Assembly (NCBI RefSeq): GCF_027484205.1
Contig: NZ_JAIXUB010000023.1
Location: 62,001-126,000, forward strand
Origin: Flavobacterium sp.
GTDB taxonomy: Bacteria > Bacteroidota > Bacteroidia > Flavobacteriales > Flavobacteriaceae
DNA length: 64,000 nucleotides
Reading direction: 5' to 3'
Shown: positions 1-9,725 of the stretch, piece by piece
How the letters are laid out: every line of letters begins with the position of its first letter
Numbering within the stretch: the first letter of the stretch is position 1
Notes under the pieces: generated by a model
What the model was told of the DNA's origin: nothing
Databases searched by the model: none
Seen by the model: only the letters and a program-made list of their open reading frames with translations
Made by a program: the position numbers and the translations under genes

Positions 1-67
1 GAACTAGTTAAAAATTGGTTTAAAATTTAAGAATACAAAAATCTAATATCTAAAATATAATATAAAA

Positions 68-1762
68 ATGTCAGACGATAAGAAAGTGATTTTCTCAATG
101 CAAAAATTGAGCAAATCGTATCAAGGAAGTGATAAACAAGTGTTGAAAAATATTTATTTAAGTTTCTTTTATGGAGCTAAAATTGGTATTTTAGGTTTAA
201 ATGGTTCAGGAAAATCTTCATTATTAAAAATTATTGCAGGAGTTGATAAAAATTATCAAGGTGATATTGTTTTTGCTCCAGGATACAGTGTAGGTTATTT
301 AGAGCAAGAACCACAACTAGATGATTCAAAAACGGTTATTGAAATTGTAAAAGAAGGAGTTGCAGAAACGGTTGCTGTTTTAGACGAATTCAATAAAATA
401 AACGATATGTTTGGTTTGCCAGAAGTTTATGAAGATGCAGATAAAATGCAAAAACTGATGGACAGACAAGCTGAATTGCAAGATAAAATTGATGCATCTG
501 GAGCTTGGGAATTAGATACCAAACTTGAAATTGCAATGGATGCTTTAAGAACTCCAGATGGCGATACACCAATCAAACATCTTTCTGGTGGAGAACGTCG
601 TCGTGTGGCTTTATGTCGTTTGTTATTGCAACAACCAGACGTTTTGTTGCTTGATGAGCCAACGAATCACTTGGATGCAGAATCTGTACTTTGGTTAGAG
701 CAACATTTAGCACAATATGCAGGAACAGTAATTGCGGTAACGCACGATAGATATTTCTTAGACAACGTTGCAGGATGGATTTTAGAACTAGATAGAGGTG
801 AAGGTATTCCATGGAAAGGAAACTATTCTTCTTGGTTAGATCAAAAATCGAAACGTATGGAGCAAGAAGAAAAAACAGCTTCAAAACGTAGAAAAACCCT
901 TGAGCGTGAGTTGGATTGGGTTCGTCAAGGAGCAAAAGGACGACAAACAAAACAAAAGGCACGTCTTCAAAACTATGACAAATTGTTAAATGAAGATCAA
1001 AAAGAATTAGACGAAAAATTAGAAATTTATATTCCAAATGGTCCGCGTTTAGGTACCAATGTTATTGAAGCTAAAGGTGTTGCTAAAGCATTTGGCGATA
1101 AATTATTATACGATGATTTAAATTTTACGTTACCACAAGCAGGAATTGTTGGAATCATTGGACCAAATGGTGCTGGAAAATCTACAATTTTCAGAATGAT
1201 TATGGGTGAAGAAACACCTGATGGCGGAACTTTTTCAATGGGTGATACAGTAAAAATTGCCTACGTTGACCAATCTCATTCTAATATTGACCCAAATAAA
1301 TCTATTTGGGAAAACTTTTGCGATGGACAAGAATTAATAATGATGGGCGGAAGACAAGTAAATTCTCGTGCTTATTTATCAAGATTTAATTTTGGTGGAA
1401 GCGAACAGAATAAAAAAGTTTCGGCACTTTCTGGAGGAGAACGAAACAGATTGCATTTGGCCATGACCTTAAAAGAAGAAGGGAACGTACTTTTATTAGA
1501 TGAGCCAACAAATGATTTGGATATCAATACACTTCGAGCTTTAGAAGAAGGTCTTGAAAATTTTGCTGGTTGTGCAGTAGTTATTTCTCACGATAGATGG
1601 TTTTTAGATAGAATTTGTACCCATATTCTAGCATTTGAAGGAGAATCTCAAGTGTATTACTTTGAAGGTGGTTTCTCTGAATATGAAGAGAATAAGAAAA
1701 AGCGTCTTGGTGGTGATTTAACTCCAAAACGATTGAAATATAAAAAGTTAATAAGAAATTAA
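68..1762 (+). CDS. ettA: Energy-dependent translational throttle protein EttA (ABC-F ATPase)
   Basis: Cytosolic ABC-F ATPase that binds the ribosomal E site and gates early elongation according to ATP/ADP. Two ABC cassettes in one 564-residue chain with no membrane segment: Walker A GLNGSGKSS at about 43-51, signature LSGGERRR at about 172, Walker B LLLDEPTNHLD at about 193-203; then a charged linker (the arm region, about 240-320), second Walker A GPNGAGKST near 365, LSGGERNR near 455 and LLLDEPTNDLD near 476. Length and order match EttA rather than Uup or the antibiotic-resistance ABC-Fs. The ATG follows an A-rich leader without Shine-Dalgarno. It stands alone and ends in a clear hairpin terminator. 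Role from family knowledge; motifs seen directly. Confidence 0.95.
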   Translation: MSDDKKVIFSMQKLSKSYQGSDKQVLKNIYLSFFYGAKIGILGLNGSGKSSLLKIIAGVDKNYQGDIVFAPGYSVGYLEQEPQLDDSKTVIEIVKEGVAETVAVLDEFNKINDMFGLPEVYEDADKMQKLMDRQAELQDKIDASGAWELDTKLEIAMDALRTPDGDTPIKHLSGGERRRVALCRLLLQQPDVLLLDEPTNHLDAESVLWLEQHLAQYAGTVIAVTHDRYFLDNVAGWILELDRGEGIPWKGNYSSWLDQKSKRMEQEEKTASKRRKTLERELDWVRQGAKGRQTKQKARLQNYDKLLNEDQKELDEKLEIYIPNGPRLGTNVIEAKGVAKAFGDKLLYDDLNFTLPQAGIVGIIGPNGAGKSTIFRMIMGEETPDGGTFSMGDTVKIAYVDQSHSNIDPNKSIWENFCDGQELIMMGGRQVNSRAYLSRFNFGGSEQNKKVSALSGGERNRLHLAMTLKEEGNVLLLDEPTNDLDINTLRALEEGLENFAGCAVVISHDRWFLDRICTHILAFEGESQVYYFEGGFSEYEENKKKRLGGDLTPKRLKYKKLIRN

Positions 1763-1775
1763 GTATATTTGCATC

Positions 1776-1804
1776 AAATCCCAATTAAGTTTGGGATTTT
1801 TTGT
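1776..1804 (+). terminator. Rho-independent terminator after ettA
   Basis: A perfect 9-bp stem (AAATCCCAA at 1776-1784, TTGGGATTT at 1791-1799) with a 6-nt loop and a T run follows the ettA stop by 13 nt. Confidence 0.85.
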
Positions 1805-1856
1805 GTAATTTTTATAAAATTAAAGCCCCAAACTTTAAACTTATAATACAATTAAA

Positions 1857-4064
1857 TTGAAGTTATTTAAAATAGGAGTTCTTCTAGTTGCCTTGTTTGG
1901 TTCACAGTTATCATTTTCTCAAGAGCAAGTTCGTTCTAAAAAAGAAATTGAAAAACTGTTGACTGATGCAGGAAACTCTTTCTTTAATTTAGAGGTTGAC
2001 AAATCTTTAAAACTTTCTAAAATTGCTTTAAATGAGGCTCATCATCTTAAAAATGATGCGTTAATGGCAAAAGCATATAATATCATTGGTTTAAATTTTG
2101 AAGAATTTTATGATGTTGATAAAGGATTAAATTATTACAATAAAGCTTTAAAACATGCTAATTTAACCAATAATGATTCCATTAAGGATTGGGTAAATAA
2201 TAATATTGGTAATGTTTATTCTTATAGAAAAAACGATTTTAAAACCAGTCTTAAATATTATAAAAAAGCATTATATTTTTCTGAAAAAATTAAAGATTCA
2301 ATCGAGATAATGTACACTCGATTGAATATTTGCTCTGCTTATTTTGCAACAAATGATTTCAAAAATGGTGTTGGTTATTTAAATAGCGTTAAAAATTTTA
2401 TTACAAATGGCGATCAACTTGAAGCAAAAATTTCAATGTGCACTTTATATGGTTCCTATTTTAGTTATTTGAATGATAATGGCAAAGCCGAATTATTTTT
2501 TAACCAAGCAATTGAATTAGGTGTCCAAAATAAAAATCAACTTTTAGATTCCTATGTTTGTGATGTATATAATGATTATTCAACACATTACAAGAAAAAT
2601 AAAGATTTTGAAAAGGCATTATACTACTTAAATCTTCACAAGGAACTTAAAGAAAAAGTTTATAATGAGGAACGTACAAAAAAAGTTAAGCTTGCCGGAA
2701 GTGAAATTGAACTAGAAGAATTAGAACGTCAAATTAATAAAATTGAAGGCGAAAAAGACGAGCAATTAAAAGATTTGAAAGAGTCTAAACTTATAGTTTT
2801 GCTTTTTGTTATTATATTTTTCATCCTTTTATTATTACTTTATTCTTTATATAAAAACAATAAGTTCAGAGACCAATCAAACGAAGAGTTGAAAGTTGCA
2901 AATGAAGAGCTAAAAGTTGCAAAAGAGAAAGCTGAAATTGCGTCTCAATTAAAAACACAATTTGTTTCTACAATTAGTCACGAATTGCGAACGCCTTTAT
3001 ATGGAGTTGTTGGAATTACAAACATTATTCTCGATGAGCATAAGGAGTTAGCTAATAGTCCGCATTTGAATTCATTAAAATTTTCTGCAAGATATTTACT
3101 TTCTCTTGTTAATGATTTACTTCAAATAAATAAAATTGAGGAGAATAAAATTACGCTTGAAAACATGATTTTCAATATTTCTGATGAAATTAGAACTATT
3201 GTTGATTCGCTTGAATTTATTGCGGTAAAAAACAATAATAAATTAATCACAAAGATTGACGCTTCCATACCAGAATTTGTCATTGGAGATAAATTGCGTT
3301 TGTCTCAAGTTTTTATGAATTTGGTAAGTAATGCTTTAAAATTCACAAAAGATGGTGAAGTAAAAATTATTGCTAATCTTGATAGAATTGATGGAACAAA
3401 GTCATTTATCAATTTTCAAGTTATAGATAATGGTGTAGGAATTGCCAAAGAAGATCAAGAAAAAATATTTGAAAAATTTGTTCAAATTGAGCGTAAAGAA
3501 GGCGATTATCAAGGAACAGGTTTAGGTTTATCTATTGTAAAAAAATTAATCGAACTTTTTGGAAGTAAAATTGAACTTGAAAGTGAAGAACGAAAAGGAA
3601 CAACATTTACATTTACTATTGGTTTTGAATCAGATGAAGCAAAACGAAACGAAATTATTAATAATATAGTTGTTGATTTATCGCCTACAAATTTCTATAG
3701 AATTCTTGTAGTGGAAGACAATAAAATCAATCAAATTGTAACTAAGAAAATACTAGAAACTAATAATTTCAAGTGTACTATTCTTGATGATGGTTATGCC
3801 GCTATTGATTTACTTGAAAAAGAAAAGTTTGATGTTATTTTGATGGATATTAATATGCCAATCATCAATGGATTTGAAACTACAAAGCTCATAAGAAAAA
3901 AAGGATATTCAATTCCAGTTATTGCCTTAACAGCATTTGATAAACAAGAGATTACTGAAGAAGCTCTAGCGTCTGGAATGAATGATATCATTATAAAACC
4001 TTTTGAATCAGCAAGGTTATTTCAAATTATTACTAATTTAATTAATAAAAAAAACATTGATTAA
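1857..4064 (+). CDS. Periplasmic-TPR hybrid sensor histidine kinase with receiver domain
   Basis: 735-residue membrane kinase. It begins with a signal peptide (residues 1-21, ending FSQE) and a TPR-rich presumed periplasmic sensor (about 30-270), then a charged coiled coil and one membrane helix (about 311-333). HisKA follows with phosphoacceptor His375 in SHELRTP, then HATPase_c with NLVSNALKF, DNGVGI and GTGLGLSI boxes, and a C-terminal receiver with Asp664 in LMDINMP and the conserved K of IIKPF. The start is TTG at 1857: no ATG lies upstream in frame and the signal peptide begins right there. This architecture is common in Flavobacteriaceae; the stimulus is unknown. No partner gene is adjacent, and the stop codon overlaps that of the convergent helicase gene. 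Confidence 0.9.
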   Translation: MKLFKIGVLLVALFGSQLSFSQEQVRSKKEIEKLLTDAGNSFFNLEVDKSLKLSKIALNEAHHLKNDALMAKAYNIIGLNFEEFYDVDKGLNYYNKALKHANLTNNDSIKDWVNNNIGNVYSYRKNDFKTSLKYYKKALYFSEKIKDSIEIMYTRLNICSAYFATNDFKNGVGYLNSVKNFITNGDQLEAKISMCTLYGSYFSYLNDNGKAELFFNQAIELGVQNKNQLLDSYVCDVYNDYSTHYKKNKDFEKALYYLNLHKELKEKVYNEERTKKVKLAGSEIELEELERQINKIEGEKDEQLKDLKESKLIVLLFVIIFFILLLLLYSLYKNNKFRDQSNEELKVANEELKVAKEKAEIASQLKTQFVSTISHELRTPLYGVVGITNIILDEHKELANSPHLNSLKFSARYLLSLVNDLLQINKIEENKITLENMIFNISDEIRTIVDSLEFIAVKNNNKLITKIDASIPEFVIGDKLRLSQVFMNLVSNALKFTKDGEVKIIANLDRIDGTKSFINFQVIDNGVGIAKEDQEKIFEKFVQIERKEGDYQGTGLGLSIVKKLIELFGSKIELESEERKGTTFTFTIGFESDEAKRNEIINNIVVDLSPTNFYRILVVEDNKINQIVTKKILETNNFKCTILDDGYAAIDLLEKEKFDVILMDINMPIINGFETTKLIRKKGYSIPVIALTAFDKQEITEEALASGMNDIIIKPFESARLFQIITNLINKKNID

Positions 4065-5308
4065 TACCAACGTTTTTTATTCTTCTTAGAAGCATCCGAT
4101 TTTCTCGAATTTGTTTTTTCTTTATTTTTATTTCTTAAATCAGGTTTTGCATCAGGATTTGGAACTTCATTGGTGTACGGATAAGGATGATCGTTAATGA
4201 CTTTAATATTCATTTTAATCAACTTTTCGATATCTTTCCAATATGTTTGTTCGTCTTTCGCGCAAAAAGAAATTGCTAAACCTGTATTACCTGCACGACC
4301 AGTTCTTCCAATTCGGTGAACATAAGTTTCGGAGATATTTGGAATATCGAAGTTAATTACAAATGGCAAACTTTCGATATCAATTCCACGAGCTGCAATA
4401 TCAGTAGCAACCAAAACTGAAATTTCTTTATTTTTAAACGCATCTAAAACACGTTGTCTTGCATTTTGTGACTTGTCTCCGTGAATAGCTTCTGCTGTTA
4501 CGTTGTTTTTCTTTAAAGCTTTAACTACGTTATCTGCTCCATGTTTTGTTCTTGTAAAAACTAAAACATTTTCGATTTTATCATTTCGGATAATGTGATA
4601 CAACAATTTACGTTTGTCTTCTTTACCAACAAAATAAACTTTCTGATTTACTTTTTCAGCCGTTGATGAAACTGGATCAACAGATACATATTTTGGTTTT
4701 GTCAAAAAAGTATCGGCAAGTTCACGAATTGCTATTGGCATTGTAGCCGAAAACAAAAGCGTTTGACGATTATCTGGCGTAAGTTTTACAATCTTTTTTA
4801 CATCATTAATAAATCCCATATCAAGCATTTGATCCGCTTCGTCTAGAACTAAATGATGTAAATGATCTAAATCAATAAATCCTTGTTTGTGTAAATCTAA
4901 TAATCTTCCTGGTGTTGCAATTAATATATCAATTCCTTTTTTCAATTGATCTACTTGTGGCACTTGACTAACTCCACCAAAAATTACCATCGAGCGAATA
5001 TTAGTATATTTTCCGTAAGTATTAAAACTTTCGTCAATTTGAATAGCAAGTTCACGAGTAGGCGTAACTACAAGAGTTCTAATTAGTTTTCTTTTAGCAG
5101 ATGAACCTACAATTCTGTGTAATGAGTTGATAATTGGAATTGCAAATGCTGCTGTTTTTCCTGTTCCTGTTTGAGCACAACCTACCAAGTCTGTTCCTTC
5201 CATAATAATAGGAATGGCTTGCTGTTGAATAGGTGTTGGATTTTCATAACCTTCTTCGGTTAATGCAGTTTGTATGTTTTTTAATAAGTTTAAATCGTTG
5301 AATGTCAT
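4061..5308 (-). CDS. DEAD-box ATP-dependent RNA helicase (RhlE-like)
   Basis: 415-residue cytosolic RNA helicase for RNA unwinding, probably ribosome assembly or mRNA turnover. The full motif set is visible: Q motif (NPTPIQQQAIP), motif I AQTGTGKT, Ia PTRELA, TPGR, motif II DEAD, motif III SAT, motif IV-V region with ATDIAARGID, and motif VI HRIGRTGRAG. The C-terminus is a short lysine/asparagine-rich basic tail (about 390-415), typical of RhlE-like proteins and used for RNA tethering. It is transcribed toward the hybrid kinase gene, and the two stop codons overlap by 3-4 nt with no terminator between them, so readthrough antisense is possible. Exact subfamily (RhlE, DeaD or SrmB type) is not decided. 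Confidence 0.93.
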   Translation of the reverse strand: MTFNDLNLLKNIQTALTEEGYENPTPIQQQAIPIIMEGTDLVGCAQTGTGKTAAFAIPIINSLHRIVGSSAKRKLIRTLVVTPTRELAIQIDESFNTYGKYTNIRSMVIFGGVSQVPQVDQLKKGIDILIATPGRLLDLHKQGFIDLDHLHHLVLDEADQMLDMGFINDVKKIVKLTPDNRQTLLFSATMPIAIRELADTFLTKPKYVSVDPVSSTAEKVNQKVYFVGKEDKRKLLYHIIRNDKIENVLVFTRTKHGADNVVKALKKNNVTAEAIHGDKSQNARQRVLDAFKNKEISVLVATDIAARGIDIESLPFVINFDIPNISETYVHRIGRTGRAGNTGLAISFCAKDEQTYWKDIEKLIKMNIKVINDHPYPYTNEVPNPDAKPDLRNKNKEKTNSRKSDASKKNKKRWY

Positions 5309-5375
5309 AAATATAATGCCTCTTGCATTGTTAAAATTGATTGCAAAGATAGGTTATATTTAGTCAATAGAAATT

Positions 5376-6416
5376 TTATGAATCAATTTCCACTTTTCCT
5401 TTAATAAAATCGGTAACTAAATAGCCAATTAATTTACCTACTAAATGATTGTTTTTTTCATTATCTAAACTTGGTGCACCTTCGCAAATGTGTAAGTAAG
5501 CGGCGTTTTGATGTTTTCCAAAAAAGTAAATAAATCGACGCAATTCTTCCACAGAAAAACCACTTAAAGTCATGGCAGAACTTGCAATATTTGGAATAGC
5601 ATCTAAATCAATTTCAATTCCATAGCAATCATTTTTTATAAAACTGTGTGCCAATTCTATTTCGGTTTGAAAGTTTTTTTCTCTTCTAATATTTACTTCG
5701 TCGTAGGTATTAAAACGAACACGATTTTCTAAATCTTTCAATTCTTTTAGAACACTTTTTGAGGTATAACTTTCGTGCAATCCAAAGATGAAATAGTTTT
5801 TTAAAAAACCTTCTTCATAAGCATATTTAAAACCATTTCCGCTGTGTCTTCCTTCCATAATTCTAAAATCAGAATGTGCATCAAAGTTGATTGCGTTTAT
5901 TGGTTTTCCTTTGGCTAAAGCCGTTCCTTTAATATTTCCGTAAGCATTGTTGTGTCCGCCACCAATAACAATAGGCGTTTTTCCTGCTTTAACAATTTGT
6001 GAAACAATATGAACGACTTCTTTATCAATTTTGACAACTAATTCGCTCATTTTCTTTCTGTCAGTAATTTTGTTGAAATCTAAATCTTTGATAGCTTCCA
6101 TTTCTTCAGAACAATCTAAATGTCCTAAAATGACTATTTGACTTCCTTTACAAAAACGGTTGTGTTGAATATTAGCAATACTTTTAATTGCACTTTCCCA
6201 AGCAGAATCAGCTCCAGGACGACCAAAATTTGCTCGAACACCAATATCTTCGGGAATTCCAAAAAGGACAAATTGTTGTTCACACTTTTTTAGAAATTCT
6301 AATACATCTTGCTCTTTTGGAATGGTGACCATTTTTTCGCCATACTTCACTTCACCACTTCTGTGATTCGTAATTTTAGATAAATCAGAAACCGAAAAAC
6401 GGATTAAATTGTCCAT
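5376..6416 (-). CDS. Arginase/agmatinase/formimidoylglutamase family hydrolase
   Basis: 346 residues of the ureohydrolase fold. The binuclear Mn motifs are visible: GGGHNNAYGN, NFDAHSDFR and EIDLDAI, so the metal site is intact. The family cleaves guanidino or formimino groups; flavobacterial members of this length are usually annotated formimidoylglutamase (HutG, last step of histidine degradation) or arginase, but no other hut gene is in the window, so the substrate is uncertain. ATG at 6416 (MDNLIRFS) is preferred over an in-frame TTG seven codons upstream. The gene diverges from the coiled-coil protein gene at 6514; the roughly 100-nt spacer must hold both promoters. Confidence 0.8.
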   Translation of the reverse strand: MDNLIRFSVSDLSKITNHRSGEVKYGEKMVTIPKEQDVLEFLKKCEQQFVLFGIPEDIGVRANFGRPGADSAWESAIKSIANIQHNRFCKGSQIVILGHLDCSEEMEAIKDLDFNKITDRKKMSELVVKIDKEVVHIVSQIVKAGKTPIVIGGGHNNAYGNIKGTALAKGKPINAINFDAHSDFRIMEGRHSGNGFKYAYEEGFLKNYFIFGLHESYTSKSVLKELKDLENRVRFNTYDEVNIRREKNFQTEIELAHSFIKNDCYGIEIDLDAIPNIASSAMTLSGFSVEELRRFIYFFGKHQNAAYLHICEGAPSLDNEKNNHLVGKLIGYLVTDFIKGKVEIDS

Positions 6417-6513
6417 AAAAAATAAATGTTTGCTCAAAAATAATATAATTATGTTAAGATACGTTTATAGCACATATAATATTGTTAATTTTGTCCAATA
6501 AAAAAGCTACACT

Positions 6514-7398
6514 ATGGAAAATCAAAAAAGTAATTCAGCTCTAAAAGCAGTAATATTAGTACTTTCGTTACTTTTAGCAGGAAGTTTATTTTACATATTT
6601 CAGTTGACTACAAAAACGGAAAACCTTGAAACTGAAATTAAATCGGAAAAAACCGAGAAAGAAAATGTACTTACTGATTTAGAGGAATTAAAAGCTACTT
6701 ACGATGCAGCTATTGCCGAAAATACATCAATGAGCGACGAATTAATTGCAGAAAGAGAAAAGGTTGTGCGATTGATGGAAGATTTGAAGAAATCAAATGG
6801 AAATGCGGCTTCAATGGCAAAATACAAACAACAATATGAAGGTTTGCAAACTAAAATGAAAAGTTTGATGCAAGAAATTGAAGTTTTGAAAAAACAAAAT
6901 CAAGAACTTACCACTGATTTAGACAGTACAAAAGTAGTTTTAGAAGAATCTCAAAATTATACAAAAACACTTGTAGGACAAAACGAAGAACTTTCTAAAA
7001 CAGTTGAAAAAGGTTCTAAATTGTCAGTTTTAAATTTAAAAACAGCAGCTTTCAAATTAAAAAGTTCAGGAAAAGAAGTTGCTACAGATAAAGCAAGACG
7101 AGCAGATGTTTTAAAAGTTAGTTTCACTATTGCTGAAAACAGTATTGCTAAAACTGGTGATAAAACCTATTATGTTCAAGTAATTGACAGTAAAAACAAC
7201 GTTCTTGGCGAAAAAGCTACAGAGACTTTTGGTGATAAATCATTGACGTATAGTTTTACAACTTCTGTAAAATATGAAAACAAAACCGTTCAAGTAACAG
7301 AAAATTTGAAAGGAAAAGATTTTGAAAAAGGAACTTACTTTGTTAATGTTTTTGATAAAAACGAATTGGTTTCAAAAACTAGCTTTACGCTGAAATAA
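6514..7398 (+). CDS. Membrane-anchored coiled-coil protein, paralog 1
   Basis: 294 residues, no named family recognised. A short cytosolic N-terminus is followed by one membrane helix (about 11-31), a long Glu/Lys-rich heptad-like coiled coil (about 33-165), and a C-terminal beta-rich domain (about 175-294) ending KNELVSKTSFTLK. The C-terminal domain is clearly homologous to that of the next gene (shared YYVQVI, NNVLG, SLTYSF, GTYFVN and FTLK), so the pair is a tandem duplication. It is likely a single-pass protein with its C-terminal domain in the periplasm. Flavobacterial relatives are annotated only as hypothetical. Its own terminator separates it from paralog 2. Confidence 0.8.
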   Translation: MENQKSNSALKAVILVLSLLLAGSLFYIFQLTTKTENLETEIKSEKTEKENVLTDLEELKATYDAAIAENTSMSDELIAEREKVVRLMEDLKKSNGNAASMAKYKQQYEGLQTKMKSLMQEIEVLKKQNQELTTDLDSTKVVLEESQNYTKTLVGQNEELSKTVEKGSKLSVLNLKTAAFKLKSSGKEVATDKARRADVLKVSFTIAENSIAKTGDKTYYVQVIDSKNNVLGEKATETFGDKSLTYSFTTSVKYENKTVQVTENLKGKDFEKGTYFVNVFDKNELVSKTSFTLK

Positions 7399-7466
7399 TA
7401 TTTTTAAGAAGTCGTTTCAATTTTTAGCTTCAATCATAAAAAATTAAACTTCATCAACTACAATAT

Positions 7467-7498
7467 AAAGGCATTTGTGTTTCGCAAATGCCTTTTTT
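7467..7498 (+). terminator. Rho-independent terminator between the coiled-coil paralogs
   Basis: An 11-bp perfect stem (AAAGGCATTTG at 7467-7477, CAAATGCCTTT at 7485-7495) with a 7-nt loop and T run. It shows that the two tandem paralogs are separate transcription units. Confidence 0.88.
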
Positions 7499-7572
7499 GT
7501 TTATAACTCATGAGTTTATTAACGACAAGCAATGCCATTTTTAATGTTATTTTGTGATATTATATACAAACG

Positions 7573-8568
7573 ATGACCAATAAAAAAAGTATACCCATTT
7601 TAATCGGAATTATTGGAGTTCTGATGATGCTTCTTGCTGGAGCAATTGGATATATTATGGGTGGAAATAACTCAAATTCTTCGCAACCTTCAAGCATAAG
7701 TAATGATGCTAAAGTAATGGAGGAAATTGAAGAGTTAAAATCGATGTATGATTCTAAAATTGCAGATAAAACCAACTCTTACAAAGCATTGCAAGAAGAA
7801 AAAGAAAGAGTAAATCAACTTGTTGCAGAACTTGAAAAAACGAAAGGCGATGCCAATGCACTTTTAAAATATAAAACAGAATACAAAAATCTTGAATCTA
7901 AAATGCGTATTTTGGTAGATGAAATTGTGGTTTTAAAAGGTAAAAAAAGCAAAGCAATTTCAACAAAAGCCATTCCAGTTAAAGCTACAAAAGAAGTAAA
8001 AACTCCAACAGAAATCAATATACCTAGAAATCAGGTTACATCTAAAAAAGAAATTCTTACACCAGAAATTAAGAAAGAAGTGGAAACACCAAAAACGGAA
8101 GATGTTTTTGTAAAAGCCGCAACTACAAAATCGGAACCAGTTGTTGTAAAACCAGAAGTAGTTAAAAATGTTGAAAAAAGATATTCTAAGGTAACGATGT
8201 CTAATGTAAAAGCTGGTGCTTTTGTTTTTAAATCAGCTGGAAATTATGCTGAAACTACTTCTTCAAACAAAACCGATGTTATAAAAATAACTTTTACGCT
8301 TGATGCAAATCCAAATGCGAAAGCAGGTGAGAAGATGTATTATTTTCAAGTCATTAACGGGAAGAATAATGTTTTGGGTAAAAAAGTTACGGAGTTTTTT
8401 GAAGAACGTTCGCTGACTTACAGTTTTAGAAAATCATTTGATTATAATAATGAAAATGTAACAATTACTCAAGAATTCCTGCAAACCGATTTTCTTCCTG
8501 GAACTTATTTTGTCAATATTTTCGATAAAGATGAATTGGTTGGGAAATCAAGTTTTACTTTGAAATAA
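7573..8568 (+). CDS. Membrane-anchored coiled-coil protein, paralog 2
   Basis: 331 residues, unknown function. One membrane helix (about 6-28), a Ser/Asn spacer, a shorter coiled coil (about 45-125), then a Lys/Thr/Pro/Val-rich low-complexity linker (about 130-210) that paralog 1 lacks, and the same C-terminal domain (about 212-331, with YYFQVI, NNVLG, SLTYSF, GTYFVN, FTLK). So the anchor and the end domain are conserved while the connecting arm differs in length and type. This suggests a spacer that places the C-terminal domain at a set distance from the inner membrane, for instance to reach peptidoglycan; that is inference only. It ends 7 nt from the convergent DUF1801 gene. Confidence 0.8.
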   Translation: MTNKKSIPILIGIIGVLMMLLAGAIGYIMGGNNSNSSQPSSISNDAKVMEEIEELKSMYDSKIADKTNSYKALQEEKERVNQLVAELEKTKGDANALLKYKTEYKNLESKMRILVDEIVVLKGKKSKAISTKAIPVKATKEVKTPTEINIPRNQVTSKKEILTPEIKKEVETPKTEDVFVKAATTKSEPVVVKPEVVKNVEKRYSKVTMSNVKAGAFVFKSAGNYAETTSSNKTDVIKITFTLDANPNAKAGEKMYYFQVINGKNNVLGKKVTEFFEERSLTYSFRKSFDYNNENVTITQEFLQTDFLPGTYFVNIFDKDELVGKSSFTLK

Positions 8569-8575
8569 ACTTATA

Positions 8576-8998
8576 TTATTCTCGTTCTAAACCAAATTTA
8601 ATTGCTGCTGTAAGAACTTCAAAGTTTATATCTTTCAAGTTTTTAAATTTGATGCAATAACCTGTTACATTGGCTTTTCCTAGTTCTTTGCCGTAAGTAG
8701 TTGCCAAAAAAGTTTTATCCTCAATCCCAATAATATAGACTGAAATTCCTGTAGTATTTGCACTAATCCCAACTTTATAGAATTCTTTAGTTGTTCCATC
8801 AGCATAGTGAATCATTTGAAGACCATAACCAACATTTGGATTAGAAACTATTTTTCCATCTTCATTTTTACCGTCTAAAAACCACAATTTACATTCAGGA
8901 TTTATCTCTTGTATAGCGTTGTGAAGCAGTTGTAAGTCATTACTTTTTTGTGCAGTTTGACTTTCAATATAATTTTTGATTTGTTCTTGAATGTTCAT
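8576..8998 (-). CDS. DUF1801 (YdhG-like) domain protein
   Basis: 140-residue cytosolic protein. The sequence IQEINPECKLWFLDGKN, then KVGISANTTGISVYIIG and the closing FKNLKDINFEVLTAAIKFGLE fit the DUF1801/YdhG alpha-beta fold, whose function is unknown. ATG at 8998 is chosen; a TTG 11 codons upstream would add a peptide with no family support. It is convergent with the coiled-coil gene to its left and has about 125 nt free upstream with no recognisable promoter. Confidence 0.7.
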   Translation of the reverse strand: MNIQEQIKNYIESQTAQKSNDLQLLHNAIQEINPECKLWFLDGKNEDGKIVSNPNVGYGLQMIHYADGTTKEFYKVGISANTTGISVYIIGIEDKTFLATTYGKELGKANVTGYCIKFKNLKDINFEVLTAAIKFGLERE

Positions 8999-9125
8999 AT
9001 TAGTTTTTATGAAGTTTATTGGTTTTATCAATTTTTTGGAAACAATAGCAACCTTAGAAAATCTGAATAAAATTTTAAAATTTAAATTGATTTATTTCTT
9101 TAAATAACATTTTGTATCTGAGAAT

Positions 9126-9665
9126 TTATTCTTGTTGAATCCATTCGTATTTTCCATTTTTCAGATAAATTATTCCACCACCACAACTTTCTTCAGCGTG
9201 GATAAATATGCCATCATTTTGAAGTTTAATTTTATCAGATTCTTTTATTTCTTCTTCCGATACGATTTCTCCTTCGTCATTTACATTATTCCAATATGTT
9301 TTATTTTTTGGTGCTTTTTCAAATATTCCTGCCCAATCAATTTCGTTGAATCCTTGCTTTAAGATATCGTTTCCCATTCCGAAATAATCGGTTCTTTTTC
9401 CGTTTCCGAATACTATTCGTAATCCGCTTTTTCCATTTTTAGTGCTTGTTACAATTTCTACAATTTCTTCTAAATCATCGCCATCTAAATCACATGAAAT
9501 TTTATTGATTTTATGCTTTTTAGATATTTCTATGGTATCGTTTTTATTTTTCTCGGTTTGCGTATGTGAAGTTTTGTTTTTTACGATTTCAGAGTTTTTA
9601 GATTCATTTTCGTTTTTACAAGAAGTAATCGTTATTGCAATAAGAAGCAAAATTATATTTTTCAT
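9126..9665 (-). CDS. Putative secreted lipoprotein, unknown function
   Basis: 179 residues. The N-terminus is a lipoprotein signal (hydrophobic stretch then ITSC, lipidated Cys at about 16) followed by an Asn/Lys/Glu-rich linker (about 17-50). A segment DLDGDDLEEIVEIV resembles the Asp-rich start of an FG-GAP/VCBS-like calcium loop, then FGNGKRTDYFGMGND and a C-terminal ESCGGGIIYLKNGKY with a single cysteine. Some flavobacterial lipoproteins that read out an FG-GAP-like value share this look, but I do not recognise a named family. It is the first of a run of small minus-strand genes up to 17.4 kb. Confidence 0.65.
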   Translation of the reverse strand: MKNIILLLIAITITSCKNENESKNSEIVKNKTSHTQTEKNKNDTIEISKKHKINKISCDLDGDDLEEIVEIVTSTKNGKSGLRIVFGNGKRTDYFGMGNDILKQGFNEIDWAGIFEKAPKNKTYWNNVNDEGEIVSEEEIKESDKIKLQNDGIFIHAEESCGGGIIYLKNGKYEWIQQE

Positions 9666-9725
9666 ACTTTTTATGTTTTTCTACAAAACTTAACCAATAT
9701 TTTTGATAGAAAGTTTTATATATGA

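Noticed and set aside
573..1037. Long minus-strand ORF opposite ettA
   Set aside because: Shadow of the ABC-F gene; Leu/Phe-rich, no family, opposite frame follows from the codon use of ettA.
1764..1771. TATATTTG box just after the ettA stop
   Set aside because: No -33 partner and its transcript would begin inside the ettA terminator.
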